Below are positions 1 to 11,359 of a DNA stretch of 64,000 nt, in pieces (position 1 is the stretch's first letter; every line of letters begins with the position of its first letter). A program made the position numbers and the translations under genes. The notes beneath the pieces were generated by a model. It ran no database searches and was not told the origin of the DNA. It was given only the letters and a program-made list of their open reading frames with translations. The DNA lies in the NCBI RefSeq assembly GCF_026113935.1, contig NZ_JAPEUL010000007.1, forward strand, positions 310,001-374,000, written 5' to 3'. This stretch comes from Marinomonas rhodophyticola. GTDB taxonomy: Bacteria > Pseudomonadota > Gammaproteobacteria > Pseudomonadales > Marinomonadaceae.

Positions 1-397
1 CAAGTCTTTTAAGCCAAACATCGAAACAGGCTCAATTATACGTTTTAAGTTGCGAGCAAACCCTGTGAAAACGATCAAGGATAAATATGGTCGATTAACA
101 AAAAAAGGGGAGCCAAAAAGTTGTCGAGTTCCTTTACTTAAAGAAGAAGATCAAATCAATTGGTTGCAACGAAAGCTTGAAGGAAAAGCGACTTTGCAAT
201 CTATTCAAGTACAAGTAGAAAAGCCTCTGTATTTCTATAAAGAATCTGAAGACCGCCGTGGTCAGATTAAGCCTGTTTGTTTTGAAGGAGTGCTATCTAT
301 TGATAATGCCGAGGCATTTTCACAAATGCTTCAAACAGGTATTGGGGCGGCTAAAGGAATGGGGTGCGGGATGCTATCACTGGCCCCTGCGGGATAA
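1..397 (+). CDS. cas6e: Cas6e (CasE/Cse3) CRISPR RNA endonuclease, C-terminal part
   Basis: Partial gene: the reading frame is open from base 2 and has no start in the window, so the N-terminal part lies upstream. In type I-E systems Cas6e cuts the pre-crRNA at the base of the repeat hairpin and stays in the Cascade complex. The visible part has the family pattern KLRANPVKT near residue 16 of the fragment and a C-terminal glycine-rich loop (GIGAAKGMGCGMLSLAP) typical of Cas6e. It is followed on the same strand by cas1 and cas2 and a type I-E array, which supports the call. The rest of the operon (cas3, cse1, cse2, cas7, cas5) is presumably upstream but cannot be seen. The stop is at 395-397, and a 138-bp gap before cas1 holds two strong hairpins. 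Confidence 0.93.
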   Translation, partial: KSFKPNIETGSIIRFKLRANPVKTIKDKYGRLTKKGEPKSCRVPLLKEEDQINWLQRKLEGKATLQSIQVQVEKPLYFYKESEDRRGQIKPVCFEGVLSIDNAEAFSQMLQTGIGAAKGMGCGMLSLAPAG

Positions 398-405
398 ATA
401 TTCTC

Positions 406-433
406 CCAATGTCATTGAATCTAATGACATTGG
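406..433. terminator. Perfect hairpin 1 in the cas6e-cas1 gap
   Basis: An 11-bp perfect inverted repeat (CCAATGTCATT at 406-416, AATGACATTGG at 423-433) surrounds a 6-base loop GAATCT. It begins nine bases after the cas6e stop and is followed by CATTGTTTT. It could act as a weak terminator, an mRNA 3'-end stabiliser or a processing site that separates interference from adaptation transcripts. The function is inferred; the palindrome is directly visible. Confidence 0.55.
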
Positions 434-438
434 CATTG

Positions 439-470
439 TTTTAAACCCGTCGAATCCAACGGGTTTAAAA
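439..470. terminator. Perfect hairpin 2 in the cas6e-cas1 gap
   Basis: A second perfect inverted repeat of 12 bp (TTTTAAACCCGT at 439-450, ACGGGTTTAAAA at 459-470) has an 8-base loop CGAATCCA. It lies five bases after hairpin 1. The arms are flanked by T and A runs, so it may work as a terminator or attenuator, but no long T run follows on the + strand. Confidence 0.5.
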
Positions 471-535
471 ATTTACCTGAGCCTTAATTGGCGAGCCACA
501 AATAGTAATGAGCTAAACCATACAAGGAGCCAAGT

Positions 536-1456
536 ATGAGTAGTTTTATTGCACTGAATCCGATTCCGATTAAGAATCGGGTGTCGATGATTTTTCTGCA
601 ATACGGTCAGTTGGATGTGAAAGACGGGGCGTTTGTGCTGATTGATGTGAATGGTGTGCGCACCCATATTCCAGTGGGTTCGGTGGCGTGCATTATGCTG
701 GAGCCGGGCACGCGGGTGTCTCATGCGGCGGTGAAGTTGGCAGCAACTGTGGGGACATTACTAGTTTGGGTCGGCGAAGCGGGTGTGCGTTTGTATGCAT
801 CAGGGCAACCGGGTGGTGCTCGTTCGGATCGTCTGCTTTATCAAGCTAAGCTTGCCTTAGACGATGACTTACGCCTAAAAGTCGTGCGTAAAATGTTCGA
901 GCTGCGTTTTGGCGAAGCGCCGCCTAGTCGCCGCTCGGTGGAGCAACTACGCGGTATCGAAGGCGCACGAGTCAAAGAAACCTATAAGTTACTTGCTAAG
1001 CGTTACGGTGTGGATTGGCAAGGCCGCCGTTATGACCCGAAGGATTGGGAAAAGGGTGATACCGTCAACCAATGCATCAGTGCGGCTACCTCATGTCTAT
1101 ACGGCATTACCGAAGCGGCCATCCTTGCCGCAGGTTACGCACCTGCTATTGGCTTTGTCCATACAGGTAAGCCCCTATCTTTTGTTTATGATATTGCCGA
1201 CATTATCAAGTTTGATGCAGTGGTTCCTAAAGCCTTTGAAATCGCTGCCAAGGGGACTCATCAGCCTGATAAAGATGTGCGTATTGCCTGCCGAGATATT
1301 TTCCGCAGCGCCAAAGTGCTGGATAAGCTGATTCCATTAATTGAAGAGGTCCTTGCAGCAGGCGAGATAGCACCACCCGAACCACCAAAGGATAGCCAAC
1401 CTCCCGCGATTCCAGAACCAGAGTCCTTGGCTGATAGTGGTCATCGGAGTCATTAG
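536..1456 (+). CDS. cas1: CRISPR-associated integrase Cas1, subtype I-E
   Basis: Cas1 is the metal-dependent integrase of the Cas1-Cas2 complex that inserts new spacers at the leader end of the array. The 306-residue length matches the I-E family (about 305). The metal-binding and catalytic residues are present: Glu142 in GIEGARV, His209 in FVHTG, and Asp219 and Asp222 in YDIAD. The proline-rich tail ending GHRSH is also typical of I-E Cas1. The ATG follows an AAGGAG-type ribosome site (ACAAGGAGCC). cas2 starts 12 bases downstream, so the two are co-transcribed. Nothing is truncated, so adaptation is probably functional, in keeping with the size of the array. Confidence 0.98.
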   Translation: MSSFIALNPIPIKNRVSMIFLQYGQLDVKDGAFVLIDVNGVRTHIPVGSVACIMLEPGTRVSHAAVKLAATVGTLLVWVGEAGVRLYASGQPGGARSDRLLYQAKLALDDDLRLKVVRKMFELRFGEAPPSRRSVEQLRGIEGARVKETYKLLAKRYGVDWQGRRYDPKDWEKGDTVNQCISAATSCLYGITEAAILAAGYAPAIGFVHTGKPLSFVYDIADIIKFDAVVPKAFEIAAKGTHQPDKDVRIACRDIFRSAKVLDKLIPLIEEVLAAGEIAPPEPPKDSQPPAIPEPESLADSGHRSH

Positions 1457-1759
<303 letters not shown>

Positions 1760-1930
1760 CTTATTGATCTTAAAAAAATTTTGGTGGAACGGTTTGTTCT
1801 AAAAAAGAAATAAATAAAAGTTTTTAAAATCAATTGGTTACAGTTCTTTAAAAATTCAAAAAAGAGAAAAACTCTTGGTGGATTTTTTGCTAAAGAATTT
1901 TTCTTTGCAAAACAATCGTCTACACTAAGA
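1760..1930 (+). promoter_or_regulatory. CRISPR leader
   Basis: A 171-bp, strongly AT-rich stretch lies between the cas2 stop and the first repeat, with many A and T runs. By position and composition it is the leader that carries the array promoter and directs Cas1-Cas2 integration to the first repeat. I see no convincing -35/-10 pair. The minus-strand open frame across it is only a product of AT-rich DNA. Confidence 0.85.
1828..1840 (+). promoter_or_regulatory. IHF-binding site in the CRISPR leader
   Basis: The bases AATCAATTGGTTA match the IHF consensus WATCAANNNNTTR at every defined position. IHF bends the leader in type I-E and I-F adaptation. This site is about 90 bp upstream of the first repeat, farther out than the E. 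coli I-E site. A weaker reverse-strand match (TAACTTATTGATC, one mismatch) lies near 1757-1769. Confidence 0.6.
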
Positions 1931-4900
1931 GCGTTCCCCATGCACATGGGGATTAACCGCCATCAAAGTGGCCGAAGTTTCTCAGATTGAAGCGTTCCCC
2001 ATGCACATGGGGATTAACCGTTTCAATATCTTGTATTTCTAGATTGCGAGACGCGTTCCCCATGCACATGGGGATTAACCGACAGGGGAAACGGATCAAA
2101 ATGATGTCAATCAGCGTTCCCCATGCACATGGGGATTAACCGTGGAAATTTGATCGCGTGAAATCTGCGGTAGAGCGTTCCCCATGCACATGGGGATTAA
2201 CCGGATTAAGAAATGAACTAGAAGGTCAAGATGCAGCGTTCCCCATGCACATGGGGATTAACCGCCATTTATGGCGGAGCTGATTTTGACACAGCTGCGT
2301 TCCCCATGCACATGGGGATTAACCGCACGGTTTATGCGGCGGTGGGCGCGGCACTGGGCGTTCCCCATGCACATGGGGATTAACCGCGGATATGGCATTT
2401 ATTACCATTGCGGGTCAGGCGTTCCCCATGCACATGGGGATTAACCGTATAGCCTCTATAAAAATTGAATCTATTGATTGCGTTCCCCATGCACATGGGG
2501 ATTAACCGTAAGCCATTTATTTGAGGAGTAACCTTTATTAGCGTTCCCCATGCACATGGGGATTAACCGCCAAAGGCAAGAACAGCACAACCGAAATCGA
2601 AGCGTTCCCCATGCACATGGGGATTAACCGACCGCGCTAAATTCGTTTAAAGAATGGATAGAGCGTTCCCCATGCACATGGGGATTAACCGTCAATACAG
2701 ATGCCGTGGCAGAGCAGTTGTTTGCGTTCCCCATGCACATGGGGATTAACCGCACAAACTTGCCGCCTTGGAGACGCTAGACAAGCGTTCCCCATGCACA
2801 TGGGGATTAACCAGTATTGTCCCTTCCCAATCGCTCAGCATGAGCGCGTTCCCCATGCACATGGGGATTAACCGCGAAACAGCGCGGGTAACATTCCGCG
2901 AGCGTGGCGTTCCCCATGCACATGGGGATTAACCGCCATTAGAAAAAACAATGGCGCAGATGCTAGCGCGTTCCCCATGCACATGGGGATTAACCGCGCA
3001 GTATTTCAAACATCAACAGATAAAGTATGCGTTCCCCATGCACATGGGGATTAACCGAGCTGTTGAAAATATTTTGAATAAACCTGCAAGCGTTCCCCAT
3101 GCACATGGGGATTAACCGTCGGTAACGGGCTGGCTTGATCCTGCCAATCCGCGTTCCCCATGCACATGGGGATTAACCGCGCCAGCTAGTCAAAGACAGC
3201 TTTGAATTGAAGCGTTCCCCATGCACATGGGGATTAACCGATGCAGGTTTGTTTTTTGTTGGTTACACAAACGCGTTCCCCATGCACATGGGGATTAACC
3301 GAGGTTCGATAGATTGTGAAATAGACATGAAGGCGCGTTCCCCATGCACATGGGGATTAACCGGAAACCGCTATCCGCTCTGGCATGTACAGTTTGCGCG
3401 TTCCCCATGCACATGGGGATTAACCGTTCTAAATTAGTTTCGATTGGCAGCATGTTTAGCGTTCCCCATGCACATGGGGATTAACCGATGATGCTTTTTC
3501 CGCGCACGATCACCAACTAGCGTTCCCCATGCACATGGGGATTAACCGTATCAGATATTGAGGCAGCCACTGCAACTGGGGCGTTCCCCATGCACATGGG
3601 GATTAACCGCGGCGGTGTTTGATTCTGACGGTAATATGATAGCGTTCCCCATGCACATGGGGATTAACCGGCGGATATAATCAGCAACCGCCCCAAGGTG
3701 GAGCGTTCCCCATGCACATGGGGATTAACCGTGATGATACCCGCGACAGATTGACGCGCTTAGGCGTTCCCCATGCACATGGGGATTAACCGATTGGCAC
3801 GATTTAATGCTTGAGCGTAGTTTGGCGTTCCCCATGCACATGGGGATTAACCGCATTTTGTTGAAATCGTGTACTCATTTGTGTAGCGTTCCCCATGCAC
3901 ATGGGGATTAACCGACAGTGTTGGGCTGGTTGAATTGACGCTCTTCGCGTTCCCCATGCACATGGGGATTAACCGAAGAAACAGATATTAATGCAATAGC
4001 TAACTCAGCGTTCCCCATGCACATGGGGATTAACCGAATCCGCCACCAAAGTAGAAGGCGATTATCGTGCGTTCCCCATGCACATGGGGATTAACCGTTA
4101 TAAAGCGGCTTGCCTTGATCGTGTTTGGCGCGTTCCCCATGCACATGGGGATTAACCGCCAACGCTAAAGCAGAAGGCGTCATAACACAAGCGTTCCCCA
4201 TGCACATGGGGATTAACCGGTCTTAAATCTTCCCCGCAGGGCGAAGCCCTCGCGTTCCCCATGCACATGGGGATTAACCGCACCTAGAAAGCATTTCTCG
4301 CAAACTAGATTGGCGTTCCCCATGCACATGGGGATTAACCGCTGTTGCCCAACACTAGGCAGCACATGCAGAGGCGTTCCCCATGCACATGGGGATTAAC
4401 CAAGCACTGTTATTGTGACAGAGGGTAGAGATGCGCGTTCCCCATGCACATGGGGATTAACCGCTGAAATTGATGCGGCCATGGCTCGTGGGGAAGCGTT
4501 CCCCATGCACATGGGGATTAACCGGGCTTTTAGTACTTGCTTTAATTTCACCACTTGCGTTCCCCATGCACATGGGGATTAACCGCCATACCTGCATTAA
4601 ACAGCCTACTCAAATAAGCGTTCCCCATGCACATGGGGATTAACCGTAGATATAAGGAAAATGCAAAAAAAATAAAGGGCGTTCCCCATGCACATGGGGA
4701 TTAACCGCTCTATAGCCCATAAGCGGATGATCGCTCTCAGCGTTCCCCATGCACATGGGGATTAACCGTTCCGCCTCGCCCCGAACGATGAAAACTTGTT
4801 GCGTTCCCCATGCACATGGGGATTAACCGATCCAGCACCAAACATAATTCTAGTATCTTTAGCGTTCCCCATGCACATGGGGATTAACCGGACTTTGGCC

Positions 4901-7900
4901 AGCCTTTCGCTCCGTGCCTGTGGCGTTCCCCATGCACATGGGGATTAACCGGTTCTGCGACTTACGCAAAAGGTGGTGATCCGGCGTTCCCCATGCACAT
5001 GGGGATTAACCGGCTTAGATAAACTAAACCCCTCTTTCGAGGGGGCGTTCCCCATGCACATGGGGATTAACCGTGATACCGCTGGAAACTCGGGTGTTTT
5101 TACTGGCGTTCCCCATGCACATGGGGATTAACCGGCGGGACGGTTACGAGCAACAAGGATCTTACTGCGTTCCCCATGCACATGGGGATTAACCGGCGAG
5201 GCTGCGAAAATGATTAGAGACAATTCAGCGTTCCCCATGCACATGGGGATTAACCGCCTTGGCTGCAAAGTCAGTTACTAGATATACTGCGTTCCCCATG
5301 CACATGGGGATTAACCGCATTCAAATTTAGCTTCTACATTGCCGACACGGCGTTCCCCATGCACATGGGGATTAACCGTGACTATATTCATAGTTATTGT
5401 GAACTAACATGCGTTCCCCATGCACATGGGGATTAACCGCCCTCATTGCGAGGGCTTTTGTTACTTAAACCGCGTTCCCCATGCACATGGGGATTAACCG
5501 AACTAACGGGAAATATGCGGGAAGCGCAATCGGCGTTCCCCATGCACATGGGGATTAACCGTTGCTACTATTGAACAAATTAAGGCCGTATATGCGTTCC
5601 CCATGCACATGGGGATTAACCGCTTTCAGAAAACGCTATCAAACAGATTATCCCGCGTTCCCCATGCACATGGGGATTAACCGACCGTGACATTGTTGAG
5701 CTTGATGAGCTTGGAGCGTTCCCCATGCACATGGGGATTAACCGCAAAAAGATAACCGTCAATGCAGATGGTTCCGGCGTTCCCCATGCACATGGGGATT
5801 AACCTCAACTAATTCAAAAATGGCCTGAGTGTAAAGAGCGTTCCCCATGCACATGGGGATTAACCGCTGGCCAGCACCATACGCAAGCTCTTGGAATCGC
5901 GTTCCCCATGCACATGGGGATTAACCGCGTCAGTAGTTGAACCTTGCTGCAAGAAGTTTGCGTTCCCCATGCACATGGGGATTAACCGGTTGCTTTGATG
6001 AACGCTTATGCGCCATTCAAGCGTTCCCCATGCACATGGGGATTAACCGCGTGCTTTAGATACTGGAAAGATAATGGTGAAGCGTTCCCCATGCACATGG
6101 GGATTAACCGCGAACCAAAATGACGAATATTACCGCATTCTGGCGTTCCCCATGCACATGGGGATTAACCGGTTGTCTAAAAACTCTTCGGCAATGTCGG
6201 GTTGCGTTCCCCATGCACATGGGGATTAACCGGCGAGATAGAACCTTGTCTATCTCGATACGCTGCGTTCCCCATGCACATGGGGATTAACCGCCGAGAC
6301 GGCGAGCGTTATCAATCAAGAGTTGGCGTTCCCCATGCACATGGGGATTAACCGGTTCGGCGGTGGGTTATATCGTCAAATACATTGCGTTCCCCATGCA
6401 CATGGGGATTAACCGGTTTCCGCCTTGATAGATGACCCGTGTGTCAGGCGTTCCCCATGCACATGGGGATTAACCGCGTCTGCATTTTTGCGACAAGGTT
6501 ATTACTGAGCGTTCCCCATGCACATGGGGATTAACCGTATTTAATTGACGGTAAAACGGTCGTCCTAGAGCGTTCCCCATGCACATGGGGATTAACCGCG
6601 ATCCGAAGCCAGAAACCGGATCAAGCAACGGCGTTCCCCATGCACATGGGGATTAACCGTCATTTTTTGGGTACATACCGAGGAAAATACAGCGTTCCCC
6701 ATGCACATGGGGATTAACCGATAACATTTCACAATCTGTTAGCTATTTCACAGCGTTCCCCATGCACATGGGGATTAACCGCGCTCATGCTCGTCTCTAC
6801 CGATCGCATTGCAGCGTTCCCCATGCACATGGGGATTAACCGATTATTAATTTGCGTTTCATGGTCTACCTCTTGCGTTCCCCATGCACATGGGGATTAA
6901 CCGGCGAGCTTACACGCCTGGCATTTGAAGATCGCGCGTTCCCCATGCACATGGGGATTAACCGCGTTTATTGATCCATTACAGTTATCCCACTGCGCGT
7001 TCCCCATGCACATGGGGATTAACCGGCGGCATTGGCGGTTGAGCTGGGTGATAGATCGCGTTCCCCATGCACATGGGGATTAACCGTGAATACGTCATCA
7101 CCATCATTGTCGGATTTAGCGTTCCCCATGCACATGGGGATTAACCGACGATCTATTCTGGTTGTTGGGTTCGCGCACAGCGTTCCCCATGCACATGGGG
7201 ATTAACCGGAATATCACCTGGTGCAATTACAGTTAACATGGCGTTCCCCATGCACATGGGGATTAACCGTCCGTTTTATTTGACTTGTGAAATGGCACAA
7301 CGCGTTCCCCATGCACATGGGGATTAACCGACTAAACAAGACATTGACAGAATGAAAAAACAGCGTTCCCCATGCACATGGGGATTAACCGTATTTGACG
7401 GTTGGCTGGGTGCGTACTGTGGCCGCGTTCCCCATGCACATGGGGATTAACCGGTATCGCGTGAAGACGTGGAAGCCGAAAAAGAGCGTTCCCCATGCAC
7501 ATGGGGATTAACCGCCACTATGGTCGTAGTAAGTAACTCTTGGCGTGCGTTCCCCATGCACATGGGGATTAACCGTTGGATGGTGTGGACGATAGTCCTT
7601 TATCAGGGCGTTCCCCATGCACATGGGGATTAACCGCCAGCAATCAACGTCAGGCCGCGCCACAACAAGCGTTCCCCATGCACATGGGGATTAACCGGGC
7701 GCATTGCCATTGCCGACGGTGCCACTGGTGCGTTCCCCATGCACATGGGGATTAACCGGTTGGTTGTGTTGACATCGGTGCGGCTGAACAGCGTTCCCCA
7801 TGCACATGGGGATTAACCGCATCTACTATGCAGCGCAATACCTAACAAAGCGCGTTCCCCATGCACATGGGGATTAACCGGATTTAGATAGTTGACGCGA

Positions 7901-9528
7901 CGCGCCAATACTGCGTTCCCCATGCACATGGGGATTAACCGCAAATCTTGCCTAGTGATGCTCTCAGGCTTGTGCGTTCCCCATGCACATGGGGATTAAC
8001 CGGTACTTTACAATGGTTTCACCGACCTACGAACGCGTTCCCCATGCACATGGGGATTAACCGGTCCAGCATAGATTGTAGAACCACACCGAAAGGCGTT
8101 CCCCATGCACATGGGGATTAACCGCTCGAAAAAGAGTCAATGGCATGGGAAAAACAGCGTTCCCCATGCACATGGGGATTAACCGCGGCCGCGCTCACAG
8201 GTCGAACGCCAAAAGAAGCGTTCCCCATGCACATGGGGATTAACCGCGGATGGTGGCCAAAAGTTGGGTATTAAACCCGCGTTCCCCATGCACATGGGGA
8301 TTAACCGCTCAAAAGAGCCGACTCGCCCTCTGTATCCTCGCGTTCCCCATGCACATGGGGATTAACCGCCTAACCAACTTACCTTTAGACGACATTTCAA
8401 GCGTTCCCCATGCACATGGGGATTAACCGCGTTAACGCGCCGATGATGTCAGTAGGTGTAGGCGTTCCCCATGCACATGGGGATTAACCGAAAATAAAAA
8501 ACAGGATAAGAACGAAGAAAAAGCGTTCCCCATGCACATGGGGATTAACCGGCACTCGATTCATTTTCCATTGGTTATAGAGTGCGTTCCCCATGCACAT
8601 GGGGATTAACCGCGGCTAAGTGCTGAAAAGAAGTAGCAAAATAGGCGTTCCCCATGCACATGGGGATTAACCGACAACATAAAAACCAGTGGCATGTGCT
8701 CCTAAGCGTTCCCCATGCACATGGGGATTAACCGTACTGAGTAGTGAAGATTGAGTTTATGACTTCGCGTTCCCCATGCACATGGGGATTAACCGGTAGT
8801 TATCATGGCTAGTCGTACAATCATCACGCGTTCCCCATGCACATGGGGATTAACCGGTGTCTATTATGCGTTTTGGTTATGCGCGGGTGCGTTCCCCATG
8901 CACATGGGGATTAACCGTATCAATCTCTATATGGTGGCGGATCGAACGGGCGTTCCCCATGCACATGGGGATTAACCGTCTTTGGAAGCCGAGGAAGCCG
9001 CCGAAAGCGCGCGTTCCCCATGCACATGGGGATTAACCGGCGATTTGCCTGTTGAGGTTTTGCACCGCCTACGCGTTCCCCATGCACATGGGGATTAACC
9101 GACTTAGCAACCTTTATTTGCTATTATTTATCTGCGTTCCCCATGCACATGGGGATTAACCGGCCTTGATAGGCTTTGGCGCGGTGCTAAAGACGCGTTC
9201 CCCATGCACATGGGGATTAACCGTCGTATAGATGTTGAGTCCCATGTAACCATTTGCGTTCCCCATGCACATGGGGATTAACCGTTATCTAAAGGTTCGA
9301 GTTCGCCATTGTGGTGGCGTTCCCCATGCACATGGGGATTAACCGCGGATATCTAGAAGAGATTGAGTCTGGACGCTGCGTTCCCCATGCACATGGGGAT
9401 TAACCGCGTTAATTTATATGCCCAAGAGATCAACGATGGCGTTCCCCATGCACATGGGGATTAACCGATTTATTAGGTCTCCGACATCCTCATTTTTAGG
9501 CGTTCCCCATGCACATGGGGATTAACCG

Positions 9529-9865
9529 CAGGGCGCTTGGCTATTGCGCAGTATGTGAAAGCGTTCCCCATGCACATGGGGATTAACCGTGACACTTACG
9601 CCATTGGTGAGATTGGGGCGCGCGTTCCCCATGCACATGGGGATTAACCGCAGGGCGCTTGGCTATTGCGCAGTATGTGAAAGCGTTCCCCATGCACATG
9701 GGGATTAACCGTGACACTTACGCCATTGGTGAGATTGGGGCGCGCGTTCCCCATGCACATGGGGATTAACCGCAGGGCGCTTGGCTATTGCGCAGTATGT
9801 GAAAGCGTTCCCCATGCACATGGGGATTAACCGTGACACTTACGCCATTGGTGAGATTGGGGCGC
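9529..9865 (+). repeat. Two-spacer unit tandemly present three times within the array
   Basis: Spacer A (starts CAGGGCGCTTGG) occupies 9529-9560, 9651-9682 and 9773-9804. Spacer B (starts TGACACTTACGC) occupies 9590-9621, 9712-9743 and 9834-9865. The copies are identical, giving a 122-bp unit in three tandem copies. Unequal recombination between repeats is the simplest origin. Confidence 0.97.
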
Positions 9866-10781
9866 GCGTTCCCCATGCACATGGGGATTAACCGGTTTTT
9901 CCAGACGACACAGAAAGCACCATTAAGCGTTCCCCATGCACATGGGGATTAACCGCCGCCAGCGACTAGAACCAGCTTGTTCATTATGCGTTCCCCATGC
10001 ACATGGGGATTAACCGGTCTCATAATCACTATATGGGTCAAACAATGCGCGTTCCCCATGCACATGGGGATTAACCGCGTTTCGGATGCTGAAAGAACGC
10101 ATCGGCTATGCGTTCCCCATGCACATGGGGATTAACCGCCATCTTGTATCGATGGCGCGTAAGCTAACGGGCGTTCCCCATGCACATGGGGATTAACCGC
10201 AGCCACATCGCCTTGAAACTCCCACGTCAATGCGTTCCCCATGCACATGGGGATTAACCGTCTAAAGAGGTAGCGTTTTTAGCTTTATCTAGGCGTTCCC
10301 CATGCACATGGGGATTAACCGAGCTTGATATGAAGTTGCTTCGACATAGCCTAGCGTTCCCCATGCACATGGGGATTAACCGTATCTCATTGCTATCATA
10401 TTCCAACCTTCCTAGCGTTCCCCATGCACATGGGGATTAACCGGAATCTTACTTCCTGCACTATCTTCTAAATACGCGTTCCCCATGCACATGGGGATTA
10501 ACCGAGGTCAGGACAAGTTACTATGCAGCCGCTTAGAGCGTTCCCCATGCACATGGGGATTAACCGCGGTCGAAGTGTCAGCGGGTGCCATGTACCAGGC
10601 GTTCCCCATGCACATGGGGATTAACCGCGTTTACGGCTACGCTGGCTGGCAATGTGCTTGCGTTCCCCATGCACATGGGGATTAACCGCAGCAAGCAAAG
10701 GTTGGCGGGGTTGTCGGAAGGCGTTCCCCATGCACATGGGGATTAACCGATCTGGTGAATGACCTAATTTGTCAGTCAAAT

Positions 10782-10871
10782 GCGTTCCCCGAGCACACGG
10801 GGATAAACCGCGAATGGTAAACATATGCACCAATCGGCCCCGGCGTTCCCCGAGCACATGGGGATTAACCG
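10782..10871 (+). repeat. Foreign-type and chimeric CRISPR repeats
   Basis: The repeat at 10782-10810 has GAGCACAC in the centre and GGGGATAAACCG at the end, which resembles enterobacterial I-E repeats more than its neighbours. The next repeat (10843-10871) has the same foreign 5' half (CCCCGAGCACA) but the local 3' half (TGGGGATTAACCG). Later repeats at 10904, 10965 and 11026 return to the local consensus. Confidence 0.9.
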
Positions 10872-11086
10872 AATTGTCATTTCCCTGTAAACTCGGCTGG
10901 CTGGCGTTCCCCATGCACATGGGGATTAACCGTTGGTTGGACAGGTACACACGCAGCAGACCAAGCGTTCCCCATGCACATGGGGATTAACCGGCCAACT
11001 CGGCAGAGCAATGGATCAATGGCGCGCGTTCCCCATGCACATGGGGATTAACCGCAACTCTTCCAACTTCCAGCCGTTTGGGTTGT

Positions 11087-11359
11087 GCGTTCCCTATGCA
11101 CATGGGGATTAACCGAAATCGGAACGACTCACCTTGCTTTCGACTACGCGTTCCCCATGCACGTGGGGATTAACCGATAAACGTGTTTGGCTGAGGGAAA
11201 CGACCAACGCGTTCTCCATGCACGTGGGGATTAACCGTTCTAATTGGTGCGGCTGCTCAAGGTCTAGGTGTGTTCCCCATGAACGTGGGGATTAACCGTG
11301 CCGCTTGATATTCTTCTTGCGAGTCAAAACGTGTTCCCCATGAACGTGGGGATTAACCG
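11087..11359 (+). repeat. Degenerate leader-distal repeats
   Basis: The last five repeats carry point changes: 11087 (CCCTAT), 11148 (GCACGTGG), 11209 (TTCTCC and CACGTGG), and 11270 and 11331 (GTG start and GAACGTGG). The two final copies share the same changes. Such decay marks the oldest part of an array. Confidence 0.9.

Larger units (their letters stand above)
1931..11359 (+). CRISPR. Type I-E CRISPR array, 155 repeats and 154 spacers
   Basis: The repeat is 29 bp (first copy 1931-1959), starting GCGTTCCCC and ending GGGGATTAACCG, and recurs with a 61-bp period. I followed the repeat starts through the whole array. All spacers are 32 bp except 33-bp ones at 3302-3334, 7392-7424, 9040-9072 and 10505-10537 and a 34-bp one at 3364-3397, which gives exactly 154 spacers. 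The repeat forms a 6-bp stem (CCCCAT/ATGGGG) with a GCAC loop, as needed for Cas6e. The leader is at the low-coordinate end. Repeats are nearly invariant up to about 10.75 kb, then show foreign-looking, decayed and point-mutated copies, as expected at the old end. A spacer pair is present three times at 9529-9865. The array is transcribed into pre-crRNA on the + strand. Confidence 0.99.

Noticed and set aside
3207-10990. Open frames inside the CRISPR array (3207-3437, 10485-10685, 10621-10950, 10769-10990)
   Set aside because: They are translations of repeat units (SPCTWGLT- and PHAHGD-like motifs) and have no ribosome sites.
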